From positions 434,001 to 498,000 of the forward strand of contig NZ_VYRZ01000003.1 of NCBI RefSeq assembly GCF_008710705.1: DNA of 64,000 bases, read 5' to 3'. The notes under the pieces are model-generated. The model saw nothing but the letters and a program-made list of their open reading frames with translations, had not been told where the DNA came from and searched no databases. A program made the position numbers and the translations under genes. The DNA is from Microbacterium radiodurans. Its GTDB lineage: Bacteria; Actinomycetota; Actinomycetes; Actinomycetales; Microbacteriaceae. Shown in pieces: positions 28,354-37,458 of the stretch. The first letter of the stretch is position 1. Each line of letters begins with the position of its first letter.

Positions 28354-29361
28354 ATGCCGCAGCCCTTCGTCGTCGTGCCTCGCGGTGCGGCCGCGCCCAC
28401 TCGTCCTCGGCGGACGCCGCCGGACCACCCCGCGCTCGCGTCGCTGCGGCCGTACCTGGCCGATCCCGACGTGACCGACGTGTTCATCAACGGCGACGGA
28501 GCCCTCTTCGTCGACCGCGGCGACGGCGCCCGGCCCGTCGAGGGATGGTCTGCGGAGCCCGACGCCGCCCGTGCGCTCGCCGTGGCGTCGATCGCCCTCG
28601 GCGGCCGTCATCTCGACGATGCGACACCGTGCGCCGACGTGCGGTGGGAGGGCGGCATCCGGGTTCATGCGGTCCTGCCGCCGATATCGTGCGCGGGCGC
28701 TCTCGTCTCCATCCGGCTTCCGGCCCCGGAGCGGCCGTCGCTCGACGATCTCGGACGCGCCGGTATGTTCGACGCCGCCACCGCCTCCCGCCTGCGGGCG
28801 CTCGTGGCGAATCGCGTCAACCTGCTCGTGACCGGTGCCACCGGCGCCGGCAAGACGACGCTGCTGGCGGCGCTTCTCGGCGAAGCCGCTGCGGCGGAGC
28901 GCATCGTGACCATCGAGGACGTCGCCGAGCTGCGCATCGATCACCCGCATCACGTCCGCCTCGAGGCTCGGCAGCCGAACCTCGAGGGCGCTGGTGGTGT
29001 CACGCTGGCGCGGCTCGTGCGCGAAGCGCTGCGGATGCGGCCCGATCGCCTCGTCGTGGGGGAGTGCCGGGGTGAAGAGGTGCGTGAGCTGCTGACGGCC
29101 CTCAACACCGGGCACGACGGTGGCGCGGGAACCGTGCACGCGAGCGGGATCCGCGACGTGCCGGCGCGCCTCGAGGCCCTCGGGGCCCTAGCGGGCTGGG
29201 ACGGTCGCACGGTCGCCCGCCAGGTCGTCAGCGCGATCGGTGCCGTCATCCACGTGGGGCGGGCAGACGGCAGTCGGCGGGTGCTCGGCATCGCGCGGCC
29301 GGTCCTCGCGGGCGACGGCTGGGAGCTCGAGGAGGCGTCCGACTTCGAGGGAGGATCGTGA
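28354..29361 (+). CDS. TadA/CpaF-type secretion ATPase
   Basis: 335 residues. It powers assembly of a Tad/Flp pilus from the cytoplasm. Motifs are Walker A VTGATGAGKTTLLAALL, the Asp box TIEDVAELRIDHPHHVRLE, Walker B RPDRLVVGECRGEE and the His box GGAGTVHASG. It is shorter than classic CpaF because the N-terminal helical domain is reduced, like mycobacterial Rv3659c. ATG 28354 is chosen; the open frame upstream crosses the 6C RNA. Its stop overlaps the start of the TadB/TadC-like gene (GTGA). Confidence 0.9.
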   Translation: MPQPFVVVPRGAAAPTRPRRTPPDHPALASLRPYLADPDVTDVFINGDGALFVDRGDGARPVEGWSAEPDAARALAVASIALGGRHLDDATPCADVRWEGGIRVHAVLPPISCAGALVSIRLPAPERPSLDDLGRAGMFDAATASRLRALVANRVNLLVTGATGAGKTTLLAALLGEAAAAERIVTIEDVAELRIDHPHHVRLEARQPNLEGAGGVTLARLVREALRMRPDRLVVGECRGEEVRELLTALNTGHDGGAGTVHASGIRDVPARLEALGALAGWDGRTVARQVVSAIGAVIHVGRADGSRRVLGIARPVLAGDGWELEEASDFEGGS

Positions 29362-30254
29362 GGTCGCGCCGGCGCGCATCCGGGTCGACACCCGCCGAGG
29401 CGGGCGCGGCGACGGTGGCGTCGACGCTGCAGCGCATCGCGGTGCTGCTCGAGGCCGGCATCGCCCCCGACGTCGCATGGCGACATCTCGCCGCGAGCGG
29501 AGATGCGACCGCGTCGGCCGTGGTGTCGCGACGAGATGCCGGCACCGACCTCGCCGGGGCGATCGCGGCCCGGGGCGGCGCGTGGCGCGACGCCGGGGCG
29601 GCATGGCAGGTCGCGTCGACCGTGGGCGCGCCGCTCGCGCACAGTCTCCGCGTGATCGCCGAGGCGGTGCGCGCCGCCGAGCGCACTCGCGACGACATCC
29701 GCGTCGCCCTCGCGGAACCGGCGGCGACCGCTCGCCTCGTCGCGTGGCTGCCGCTCGTCGCGGTCGCGCTGTCGGTGGCCCTCGGCTTCGACCCCGTCGC
29801 CACCGTCGCGCATCCGCTCGGAGCCGCCAGCCTGACGGGCGGCGCGGCCCTCATGATGCTCGCGCGCTTCTGGACCCGCCGACTCGTCGCGCGCGCCCAG
29901 CCGAGCGGCGAGGTCGCGGGCCTGTCCGCCGAGATGCTGGCCATCGCCCTGTCGGGCGGCGTCTCGATCGAGCGCGCCGAGAGGGTGCTCCAGGATGCCG
30001 GCGGGGCCGTCGACCCGGCCGCACGTGCCGTGCTGCAGCTCTCGGCCGCTGCCGGGGCGCCCGCAGTCGAGCTGCTGCGAGCGAGCGCCGACCTCGACCG
30101 TCACGAGGCGCGCGTCGCCGGCCGCCTCCGCGCCGCCGAGCTCTCGTCGCGGCTGCTCATCCCGCTCGGCGTGTGCACGCTTCCCGCGTTCCTGCTCGTG
30201 GGTGTCGTGCCGATGCTGCTCGGCGTGCTCACCGCGACCCCGATGCCCCTGTGA
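29358..30254 (+). CDS. Type II secretion F-domain protein (TadB/TadC-like, apparently two T2SSF units)
   Basis: 298 residues. The first T2SSF-like unit (about 20-130) has LQRIAVLLEAGIAPDVAWRHL and ends in a membrane pair near 131-175. A second unit (about 190-270) has LSAEMLAIALSGGVSIERAE and RAAELSSRLLIPLGV, then a terminal membrane helix. In M. tuberculosis TadB and TadC are separate genes; here one gene seems to carry both. It forms the inner membrane platform for the pilus with the ATPase encoded upstream. GTG 29358 overlaps the previous stop. Confidence 0.82.
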   Translation: MRSRRRASGSTPAEAGAATVASTLQRIAVLLEAGIAPDVAWRHLAASGDATASAVVSRRDAGTDLAGAIAARGGAWRDAGAAWQVASTVGAPLAHSLRVIAEAVRAAERTRDDIRVALAEPAATARLVAWLPLVAVALSVALGFDPVATVAHPLGAASLTGGAALMMLARFWTRRLVARAQPSGEVAGLSAEMLAIALSGGVSIERAERVLQDAGGAVDPAARAVLQLSAAAGAPAVELLRASADLDRHEARVAGRLRAAELSSRLLIPLGVCTLPAFLLVGVVPMLLGVLTATPMPL

Positions 30255-30323
30255 CGCCGACGCGACGCACCGCCGACGAACCGTGCCCACCGAATCCGAT
30301 ACCCGCACCGAAGAGGAGCACCC

Positions 30324-30542
30324 ATGACCCGGAGACCCCTGCCCCCGACATCCATCCCGCGACTCACGCGAGCCCGAGCCGCGCGGTTGTTCGCCGACGA
30401 GTCCGGCGCGGCGACCGCCGAGTACGCGATCGCGACGATGGCCGCCGTCGCCTTCGCCGGCCTTCTGGTTCTGATCATGCGCAGCGACGAGGTGCGCGGC
30501 ATCCTCACCGATCTCGTTCGCCGTGCCCTGACGGTGCAATGA
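30324..30542 (+). CDS. DUF4244 Flp-like pilin subunit
   Basis: 72 residues. The segment DESGAATAEYAIATMAAVAF carries a type IV prepilin-like cleavage site: Gly28 precedes the mature protein, Glu33 is at +5, and a 20-residue hydrophobic helix follows. This is the DUF4244/Flp class of actinobacterial Tad loci. The mature pilin would be about 44 residues. It is followed with ATGA overlap by the TadE-like gene. No prepilin peptidase gene is in the window. Confidence 0.88.
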   Translation: MTRRPLPPTSIPRLTRARAARLFADESGAATAEYAIATMAAVAFAGLLVLIMRSDEVRGILTDLVRRALTVQ

Positions 30543-30877
30543 TCCGGCGGCTCGACGACCGCGGAGCGGTCACGGCCGAGTTCGCGGTCGTCGTGCCCGC
30601 GGCGCTGCTGGTGGTGATGCTGGCCGTGGCGACCCTCGTCGCGGCGGGGACGCAGGTCCGACTCGAGCATGCCGCCGCGCAGGCGGCGCGTCTGTCGGGA
30701 CGCGGCGAGGATGCTGCGCGAGCGCGCGCGGCCGTCGATGCCGCCGTCCCCGGCGCATCCCTCGCCCTCACCGCCGAGGGCGATCTCGTCTGCGCGGTCG
30801 TGACGGCCGGACACGGCATACCTCTGCCGGTTACGTCGCTGCGTGCTCGGGCGTGCGCCCTCGCGGGAGGCGGGTGA
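30539..30877 (+). CDS. TadE-like pseudopilin
   Basis: 112 residues. DDRGAVTAEFAVVVPAALLV is a TadE-type N-terminus: cleavage after Gly9 puts Glu14 at +5 before the membrane helix (about 15-40). The exported remainder has two Cys (about 86 and 107) that could form a disulfide. It overlaps both neighbours by a few bases in the tad operon. Minor pseudopilins of this class are thought to prime or anchor the Flp pilus. Confidence 0.85.
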   Translation: MIRRLDDRGAVTAEFAVVVPAALLVVMLAVATLVAAGTQVRLEHAAAQAARLSGRGEDAARARAAVDAAVPGASLALTAEGDLVCAVVTAGHGIPLPVTSLRARACALAGGG

Positions 30878-31206
30878 TGGCCGGGTCGACAGTCTCGATC
30901 GGCGTGCTCGCCGTCGTGGCGACCCTCGGCATGGGGCTCGGTGCCGTCGGATCCGCCGCCGTCTCCGCGGCCCGCGCAGCGGCGACCGCCGACACCGCCG
31001 CGGTCGCCGCTGCCGACACGGCGCTCGGGTTCGTCGCGGGAGCCCCGTGCGAACGCGCGGAGGAGATCGTGACGAGCGCGGGGCTGTCTCTCGTCGGCTG
31101 CGAGATGGACGGCGTGTCGGCGACCGTCACGGCTGCCGCCGCCGCGGGTGTATTCCGCGTGCACGCGCGCGCCCGCGCGGGCCCACCGGCCGCTCATTCC
31201 GGCTGA
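30877..31206 (+). CDS. Rv3654c-family TadE-like protein
   Basis: 109 residues. An N-terminal membrane helix (VSIGVLAVVATLGMGLGAVG) is followed by an Ala-rich amphipathic region, AARAAATADTAAVAAADTAL. Two Cys (about 56 and 70) occur in CERAEEI and VGCEMDG. Position, length and the ADTAAVAAAD pattern match the last tad-locus gene of mycobacteria. Its ATG shares a base with the previous stop (TGATG). It probably acts as a pseudopilin-like partner. Confidence 0.8.
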   Translation: MAGSTVSIGVLAVVATLGMGLGAVGSAAVSAARAAATADTAAVAAADTALGFVAGAPCERAEEIVTSAGLSLVGCEMDGVSATVTAAAAAGVFRVHARARAGPPAAHSG

Positions 31207-31282
31207 AGGATATGGCGCGCCCGCTCCCAGGACTTCACCCTGTCAAGCGCGTGTATGGTGTGCGTCGGAGAAAGGATGGCTC

Positions 31283-33979
31283 GTGGCAGGTGGCAAGAAA
31301 CTCGTCATCGTCGAGTCCCCGACGAAGATGAAGTCGATCCAGGGATATCTGGGCGACGAGTACGAAGTGCTCAGCTCGGTCGGTCACATCCGGGACCTCG
31401 CGAAGAAAGAGGACATCCCGGCCGACAAGAAGCAGGCGTACGGCAAGTACTCCATCGACGTCGAGAACGGGTTCGACGCGTACTACGTGGTCAGCGACCG
31501 CAAGACGAAGACCGTCGCCGAGCTCAAGCGCGCCCTGAAGAGCGCCGACGAAGTCCTGCTCGCCACCGATGAGGACCGCGAGGGCGAAGCCATCGCGTGG
31601 CACCTCCTCGAGGTGCTCAAGCCCAAGGTCCCCGTCAAGCGCATGGTCTTCCACGAGATCACGAAGGACGCCATCCGCGCGGCGGCCGGCAACACCCGTG
31701 AGCTCGACCTCGCACTCGTCAACGCGCAGGAGACACGCCGCGTGCTCGACCGCCTGTACGGCTGGGACGTCTCGCCGGTGCTGTGGCGGAAGATCGGATC
31801 CGGACGCGACGGTCAGGCCTTGAGCGCCGGTCGCGTGCAGTCCGCCGCGACGCGCATGGTCGTCGACCGCGAGCGGGAGCGCATGGCCTTCGTCTCGGCG
31901 TCGTACTGGGACATCGAGGCCCACGCGGCCAAGGACGGCGGCTCGTTCTCGACCCGCCTCGCCCGTCTCGACGGCGCACCGCTCGCCCGCGGCACCGACT
32001 TCGACGACAGCGGCTCGCTGAAGAAGGCCGTCGTCGTCCTCTCCGAGACCGAGGCGCGCGAACTCACCGCGGCGATCGAGAAGGTCGCCGCCGCGTCGGT
32101 GACGGCTGTCGAGGCCAAGCCCGGCACCCGCAGCCCCAAGGCCCCGTTCACGACCTCCACGATGCAGCAGGAGGCGGGCCGCAAGCTCTCGATGAGCGCC
32201 AAGCACGCGATGAGCGTCGCCCAGCGTCTCTACGAGAAGGGCTACATCACCTATATGCGCACCGACTCGACCGCGCTGTCGGCGCAGGCCGTGACGGCGG
32301 CGCGCACGCAGGCGGTCGCCCTCTACGGTGACCGCGCCGTGCCCGCGAGCCCGCGCTCGTACCGCAACAACGCCAAGAACGCGCAGGAGGCGCACGAGGC
32401 AATCCGTCCCTCGGGCGAGGAGTTCCGCACTCCTGCCTCGGTCGCCTCCGGGCTCGACCGCGACGAGCAGCGCCTCTACGACCTCATCTGGAAGCGCACC
32501 GTCGCCAGCCAGATGTCGGATGCGAAGTACGAGACCACGACGGTGACCCTCGAGGTCGCCGCGTCGGGCAAGACCGCCGCGTTCACGGCATCCGGAACGG
32601 TCTACACCTTCAAGGGCTTCCTCGAGGCGTACGAGGAGGGCAACGACGAGAAGCGCGGCGACAACGATCGCTCCGCCGACCAGTCGCTGCCCGCGGTGGT
32701 CGTCGGCGATGAGCTGCGCCTCTCGGACGTCGAGCCGAAGGGTCACGCGACGAGCCCCAAGCCCCGGTACACCGAGGCGAGTCTCGTCAAGGCGCTCGAA
32801 GAGAAGGGCATCGGTCGCCCCTCGACCTTCGCGAGCATCATCGACGTCATCATCGAGCGCGGTTACGTGACCAAGCGCGGTCAGGCGCTCGTGCCGAGCT
32901 GGCTGTCGTTCAGCGTGGTGCGTCTGCTCGAGCAGCACTTCTCCGACCTCGTCGACTACGACTTCACTGCGGCGCTCGAGGACGACCTCGATGCCATCGC
33001 CCGCGGCGAGCAGGCTCGCGAGGCGTGGCTGAAGGAGTTCTACTTCGGCTCCGACAACCACGTCGGTCTCCGCAACATCGTCGAGAACCTCGGCGACATC
33101 GACGCTCGCGAGCTCAACGCGACGCCGATCGGCGACGTCGCGACACTGCGCTTCGGCAAGTACGGTCCGTACCTCGACGTGCCCGTCGCCGAGGGCGAGA
33201 CGCGCATCGTCAACGTCCCGGACGATCTCGCACCCGACGAGCTCACGCCCGAGAAGGCGCAGGAGCTCATCGACGCGCCGGTCGCGGGCGACCGCGTCCT
33301 CGGCGAGAACCCCGAGAACGGCAAGCTCATCGTCGTGAAGGACGGGCGCTTCGGGCCGTACGTGCAGGAGCTCGAGCCCGAGCCCGACGAGACGGTCGAC
33401 GAAGCGACCGGCGAGGTCGCGGCGCCCAAGAAGAAGACGACCAAGAAGGATGCCGCGCCGAAGCCCCGCACGGCGTCGCTGTTCTCGTCGATGAGCGTCG
33501 AGACCGTCGACCTCGAGCAGGCGCTGAAGCTGCTGTCGCTGCCGCGCGTCGTCGGTGTCGACCCCGAGTCGGGCAACGAGATCACCGCGCAGAACGGTCG
33601 CTACGGCCCGTACCTGAAAAAGGGGACGGACTCGCGCACGCTCCAGAGCGAGCAGCAGCTGTTCGACATCACCCTCGACGAGGCGATCGCGGTCTACGCC
33701 CAGCCGAAGTATGGCGCGCGGGCGGCGTCGAGCGCGCTCAAGGAGTTCGAGGCCGACCCCACGAGCGGCAAGCCGATCAAGCTCAAGGACGGCCGCTTCG
33801 GCCCGTACGTCACCGACGGTGAGACGAACGCGACCATCCCGCGCGGCGAGAACGCCGACGACGTGACCTTCGAGCGCGCCGTGCAGCTGCTCGCCGACAA
33901 GCGAGCGAAGGGCCCCGCTCCCAAGCGCACGCGCAAGACCACCACGACGACGCGCAAGCCCGCGGCGAAGAAGAAGTGA
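31283..33979 (+). CDS. topA: DNA topoisomerase I
   Basis: 898 residues. It relaxes negative supercoils by transient single-strand cleavage. The Toprim domain starts KLVIVESPTKMKSIQGYLG and has ATDEDREGEAIAWHLLEVL. The catalytic Tyr is in GYITYMRTDSTALS. The C-terminal third holds repeated actinobacterial modules of the LKDGRFGPYV/GRYGPYLKKG kind and a Lys/Arg/Thr-rich tail (TRKTTTTTRKPAAKKK) that helps processivity in mycobacteria. GTG 31283 follows AAAGGA; an earlier in-frame ATG would fall inside the preceding tad gene. The tmk start overlaps its stop. Confidence 0.96.
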   Translation: MAGGKKLVIVESPTKMKSIQGYLGDEYEVLSSVGHIRDLAKKEDIPADKKQAYGKYSIDVENGFDAYYVVSDRKTKTVAELKRALKSADEVLLATDEDREGEAIAWHLLEVLKPKVPVKRMVFHEITKDAIRAAAGNTRELDLALVNAQETRRVLDRLYGWDVSPVLWRKIGSGRDGQALSAGRVQSAATRMVVDRERERMAFVSASYWDIEAHAAKDGGSFSTRLARLDGAPLARGTDFDDSGSLKKAVVVLSETEARELTAAIEKVAAASVTAVEAKPGTRSPKAPFTTSTMQQEAGRKLSMSAKHAMSVAQRLYEKGYITYMRTDSTALSAQAVTAARTQAVALYGDRAVPASPRSYRNNAKNAQEAHEAIRPSGEEFRTPASVASGLDRDEQRLYDLIWKRTVASQMSDAKYETTTVTLEVAASGKTAAFTASGTVYTFKGFLEAYEEGNDEKRGDNDRSADQSLPAVVVGDELRLSDVEPKGHATSPKPRYTEASLVKALEEKGIGRPSTFASIIDVIIERGYVTKRGQALVPSWLSFSVVRLLEQHFSDLVDYDFTAALEDDLDAIARGEQAREAWLKEFYFGSDNHVGLRNIVENLGDIDARELNATPIGDVATLRFGKYGPYLDVPVAEGETRIVNVPDDLAPDELTPEKAQELIDAPVAGDRVLGENPENGKLIVVKDGRFGPYVQELEPEPDETVDEATGEVAAPKKKTTKKDAAPKPRTASLFSSMSVETVDLEQALKLLSLPRVVGVDPESGNEITAQNGRYGPYLKKGTDSRTLQSEQQLFDITLDEAIAVYAQPKYGARAASSALKEFEADPTSGKPIKLKDGRFGPYVTDGETNATIPRGENADDVTFERAVQLLADKRAKGPAPKRTRKTTTTTRKPAAKKK

Positions 33980-34614
33980 CCGCGGGGGAGTCGGGCATCT
34001 GGATCACCCTCGAGGGCGGCGACGGGGCGGGCAAGACCACGCAGGCCGCGGCTCTCGAGTCGTGGTTCGCCGAATCGGGTCGGACGGTGGTGCGCACGCG
34101 CGAGCCGGGCGGCACCGAGGTGGGGACGCTCGTCCGCGAGATCGTGCTGCACCACCGCGGTGACATCGCCCCACGCGCGGAGGCGCTGCTCTACGCAGCC
34201 GACCGCGCGCACCACGTCGAGACCCTCGTGCGTCCGGCGCTCGCGCGCGGGGAGGTGGTCATCCAGGACCGCTACCTCGATTCCTCCGTGGCCTATCAGG
34301 GCGCAGGCCGTGTGCTGGATGCCGACGAGGTGCGGCGCATCTCGCTGTGGGCTGCCGACGGCGCACTTCCCGACCTCACGGTGCTGCTCGACCTCGACCC
34401 GGCCGAGGCCCGCGCGCGTCTCGACGCCGACGACAAGCCCTTCGACCGGCTGGAGGCCGAGAAGGCCGCGTTCCACGAGCGCGTCCGCCGGGCGTTCCTC
34501 GATCTGGCCGCTGCCGAGCCCGACCGCTTCCTGGTCGTCGACGCCTCGCGTCCCGCCCCCGAGATCTCGGCGGACATCCGCGCCCGCGTCGCGCGCGCAC
34601 TCGACGCCCGGTGA
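33976..34614 (+). CDS. tmk: Thymidylate kinase
   Basis: 212 residues. It converts dTMP to dTDP. The P-loop is EGGDGAGKTTQAAALESWF, and the DR(Y/H) motif lies in VVIQDRYLDSSVAYQGAGR. The LID-region LDLDPAEARARLDADDKPFDRLE has no extra Arg in the P-loop, consistent with the type II arrangement. GTG 33976 overlaps the topA stop (GTGA). holB follows 32 bases later, the usual tmk-holB pair. Confidence 0.95.
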   Translation: MTAGESGIWITLEGGDGAGKTTQAAALESWFAESGRTVVRTREPGGTEVGTLVREIVLHHRGDIAPRAEALLYAADRAHHVETLVRPALARGEVVIQDRYLDSSVAYQGAGRVLDADEVRRISLWAADGALPDLTVLLDLDPAEARARLDADDKPFDRLEAEKAAFHERVRRAFLDLAAAEPDRFLVVDASRPAPEISADIRARVARALDAR

Positions 34615-34646
34615 GGCGCGTCGGCGGCTCCCCGTAGGCTGATCAC

Positions 34647-35801
34647 ATGGCAGCGGCGACCGAGCTTGCGCTCCCGTGGGGCGACGTGTGGGGGCAGGGC
34701 GACGCCGTCGCGGCGTTGCAGGCCGCGGCATCCGATCCGGCTCAGCTCGCGCACGCATGGCTCATCACGGGTCCGCCCGGGTCGGGGCGCTCCACCCTCG
34801 CGTACGCCTTCGCCGCGGCCCTGATCGCCGAGCCCGGCGACGAGGCCGCGATGCGCCAGGTCCTCGCGGGGACGCACCCGGATCTCACGGCGCTGCGCAC
34901 CGAGGGCGTCGTGATCACCATCCGCGACGCGCGCGCCCTCGTCGAGCGGTCGTACTTCTCGCCGTCGCTCGGTCGTTACCGTGTGATCGTCATGGAGGAC
35001 GCCGATCGCATGGTCGAGCGCACGAGCAATGTGCTCCTCAAGGCGCTCGAGGAGCCGCCGGAGAAGACCGTCTGGATCCTGTGCGCCCCGAGCGACGCCG
35101 ACCTGCTGCCGACCATCCGCTCCCGGGTGCGGATGCTCCGGCTGCGCGAGCCCGATGTCGCGGACGTCGCCCGGCTCATCACCGCGCGTACCGGCGTCGA
35201 TGCGGCCGTCGCCGAGCAGTCGGCGCGGCTCGCGCAGCGACACATCGGCATGGCGCAGCGGCTCGCGACCGACGACGCGTCGCGACGGCGCCGGGAATCG
35301 ACCCTCCGCGACGTCCTCGCGGTCCGCGGCGTCTCGGACGCCGTCGAGGTCGCCGGGCGGGTCGTCGCTGCGGCGACGGATGACGCCAAGGCGCTCACCG
35401 CCGAACGCGACGAGGCGGAGCGCGAGGCGCTGCTGCGCACCCTCGGCATCGCCCCGGGCGCACCGGTGCCGCCGGCCGTGCGCGGTCAGCTGAACGCCCT
35501 TCAGGACGATCAGAAGCGGCGCGCGACACGGAGCCTCCGCGACGGCATCGATCGCGTCCTGACCGACCTGGAGTCGATGTACCGCGACGCGCTCATGCTC
35601 CAGTTCGGCCGGGGCGACGATCTCATCAACCTCGAGCTCGCCGACGACCTGCGCTCCCTCGCGACCGCCTGGACTCCCGACCGCACTCTCGTCGTGCTCG
35701 ATCGCATCGCTGCGACCCGAACGAACCTCCAGGGCAACGCGGCGCCGCTGCTCGCGCTCGAAAGCATGCTCATCACCGTGGCCAGCGGAAGGACCCCGTG
35801 A
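34647..35801 (+). CDS. holB: DNA polymerase III subunit delta-prime
   Basis: 384 residues. Clamp-loader subunit working with DnaX. The AAA+ part begins WGQGDAVAALQAAA. The P-loop position reads GPPGSGRSTLAYAF, with Arg in place of the Walker Lys, so ATP hydrolysis is not expected, as is normal for delta-prime. VIVMEDADRMVERTSNVLLKALEEPPEKTVWIL and the SRVRMLRLREP segment follow. The C-terminal collar is helical. Its stop overlaps the next start. Confidence 0.94.
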   Translation: MAAATELALPWGDVWGQGDAVAALQAAASDPAQLAHAWLITGPPGSGRSTLAYAFAAALIAEPGDEAAMRQVLAGTHPDLTALRTEGVVITIRDARALVERSYFSPSLGRYRVIVMEDADRMVERTSNVLLKALEEPPEKTVWILCAPSDADLLPTIRSRVRMLRLREPDVADVARLITARTGVDAAVAEQSARLAQRHIGMAQRLATDDASRRRRESTLRDVLAVRGVSDAVEVAGRVVAAATDDAKALTAERDEAEREALLRTLGIAPGAPVPPAVRGQLNALQDDQKRRATRSLRDGIDRVLTDLESMYRDALMLQFGRGDDLINLELADDLRSLATAWTPDRTLVVLDRIAATRTNLQGNAAPLLALESMLITVASGRTP

Positions 35802-37351
35802 AAGCTCCTCGTCGACTCGTCACCGCCGTCGCCCTCGTCGGCGCCGCCGTCATGGCTCTCACGGGCTGCGTCTACAACGCGATCCCGCCCGAGTCCTCGC
35901 CGGCGCCCAGTCGCACGCCCGTCGTCGACGGCGTGTCCGCCGAGCTGCTGCCGTTCTACGAGCAGGAACTCGCCTGGGAGTCGTGCACGGGTGCGGATGC
36001 CGGTTCCTACGACTGCACGACGGTGCGGGCGCCCCGTGACTGGAACTCCCCGGGTGACGGGGAGATCGAGCTTGCCGTCGTCCGTCGTGCCGCCGACCGT
36101 GGCGACGCGCTCGGGTCGCTGCTGGTGAACCCGGGCGGTCCCGGCGCGAGCGGGTACGACCTCGTCGCCGACAGTGCGCAGTTCGCGGTCGGCGACGTGC
36201 TGGCGAGCCGGTACGACGTCATCGGATTCGACCCCCGAGGTGTCGGCAGATCGAGCGCGGTCGCCTGCCTCGATGCCGCGGGCACCGACGCGTACTTCTT
36301 CGACATCCCGGCCGCTCCCCGCGGCACGCCGGAATGGCGGGCTGAGCTGACGCAGCGCAACGAGTCGTTCGCCGCTGCGTGCGAGCAGAACAGCGACGGC
36401 ATCCTGCCCTTCATCACGACGGAGTTCGCGGCCCGCGACATGGACCTCCTGCGCGGGGTGCTGGGCGACGAGAAGCTCAACTACCTCGGCTACTCCTACG
36501 GCACCTTCCTCGGCGCGACCTACGCCAAGCTCTACCCCGAGAAGGTCGGGCGCCTGGTGCTCGACGGCGCGATCGATCCGAGCGTTCCCTCCATCGACGT
36601 CAGCACGACCCAGGCCGTCGGCTTCGAGTCCGCGCTGCGGGCGTACATGCGATCGTGCCTCGACACCGGCGAGTGCCCGTTCCGGGGCTCGGTCGACGAC
36701 GCGATGGCCGACCTCGGCATCCTGTTGGCGAGCGTCGACACCTCGCCGCTGCCCGCCGCTGACGGGCGGCAGCTGGGAGCGGACTCGCTCATGACCGCGA
36801 TCATCGCGGCGCTGTATGCGGAGGGGAACTGGCCCATCCTCACGCAGGCGCTCGCCGGCGCCCTCGGGGGCGACCCGCAGACCGCGTTCGTGCTCGCGGA
36901 CTTCTACTTCGCGCGGTCCGCCGACGGAACGTACCAGGACAATTCGTCAGAGGCCTTCCGCGCCTACAACTGCATGGATTACCCCGACGACCTGACCCCG
37001 GAGATCGAGTCCGCCGCGAACGCACGCATCGCCGCCGAGGCGCCGACGATCGCGCCGTACTGGGAGAGCGTCGATCTGTGCGAGGTCTGGCCGTACCCGC
37101 CGACGGGCACGCGTGGCGAGATCACCGCCGACGGGGCTCCGCCCATCGTCGTCGTGGGCACCACGAACGACCCCGCCACCCCCTACGAATGGTCCGTGTC
37201 CCTCGCCGACCAGCTCGCCTCGGGCGTGCTCGTCACACGTGAGGGCGAGGGGCACACGGGCTTCCAGAAGGGGAGCGCGTGCGTCGATGCGGCGGTCGAG
37301 TCCTACTTCGTCGACGGCACCGTGCCCGACGACGGTCTGGTCTGCCAGTGA
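35798..37351 (+). CDS. Alpha/beta hydrolase lipoprotein, tripeptidyl-aminopeptidase type (S33)
   Basis: 517 residues. A signal peptide ends in the lipobox ALTGC (Cys about 24), so it is probably anchored outside the membrane. The alpha/beta hydrolase core has the oxyanion block LLVNPGGPGASGYDLV, the nucleophile elbow LGYSYGTFLGATY, the acidic residue in GTTNDPATPYEW and the His in GEGHTGF. The C-terminal TAP domain (about 400-515) is typical of Streptomyces tripeptidyl aminopeptidases. GTG 35798 overlaps the holB stop. The substrate would be the N-terminal peptides of secreted proteins or peptide nutrients. Confidence 0.92.
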   Translation: MKAPRRLVTAVALVGAAVMALTGCVYNAIPPESSPAPSRTPVVDGVSAELLPFYEQELAWESCTGADAGSYDCTTVRAPRDWNSPGDGEIELAVVRRAADRGDALGSLLVNPGGPGASGYDLVADSAQFAVGDVLASRYDVIGFDPRGVGRSSAVACLDAAGTDAYFFDIPAAPRGTPEWRAELTQRNESFAAACEQNSDGILPFITTEFAARDMDLLRGVLGDEKLNYLGYSYGTFLGATYAKLYPEKVGRLVLDGAIDPSVPSIDVSTTQAVGFESALRAYMRSCLDTGECPFRGSVDDAMADLGILLASVDTSPLPAADGRQLGADSLMTAIIAALYAEGNWPILTQALAGALGGDPQTAFVLADFYFARSADGTYQDNSSEAFRAYNCMDYPDDLTPEIESAANARIAAEAPTIAPYWESVDLCEVWPYPPTGTRGEITADGAPPIVVVGTTNDPATPYEWSVSLADQLASGVLVTREGEGHTGFQKGSACVDAAVESYFVDGTVPDDGLVCQ

Positions 37352-37377
37352 TGGCGGCCATCCGGGCCTGACACGGA

Positions 37378-37436
37378 GCGAGGTCCCACTTCGGCCGGGA
37401 GAGGGACGCTCATAGTCGGCCGAAGTGGGACCTCGC
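37378..37436. terminator. 20-bp perfect inverted repeat between convergent genes
   Basis: Arms 37378-37397 and 37417-37436 are perfect complements with a 19-base spacer. It lies between the peptidase stop (37351) and the metI stop (37459), so it can end both transcripts. It is longer than needed for a terminator; no T-run follows on either strand. Confidence 0.8.
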
Positions 37437-37458
37437 GGGGTGCCGCGCGGGGGCCGCG

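Noticed and set aside
34647-35801. Broken Walker A (GSGRST) in holB as an inactivating mutation
   Set aside because: Delta-prime subunits are normally unable to hydrolyse ATP, so loss of the Walker Lys is expected and not damage.
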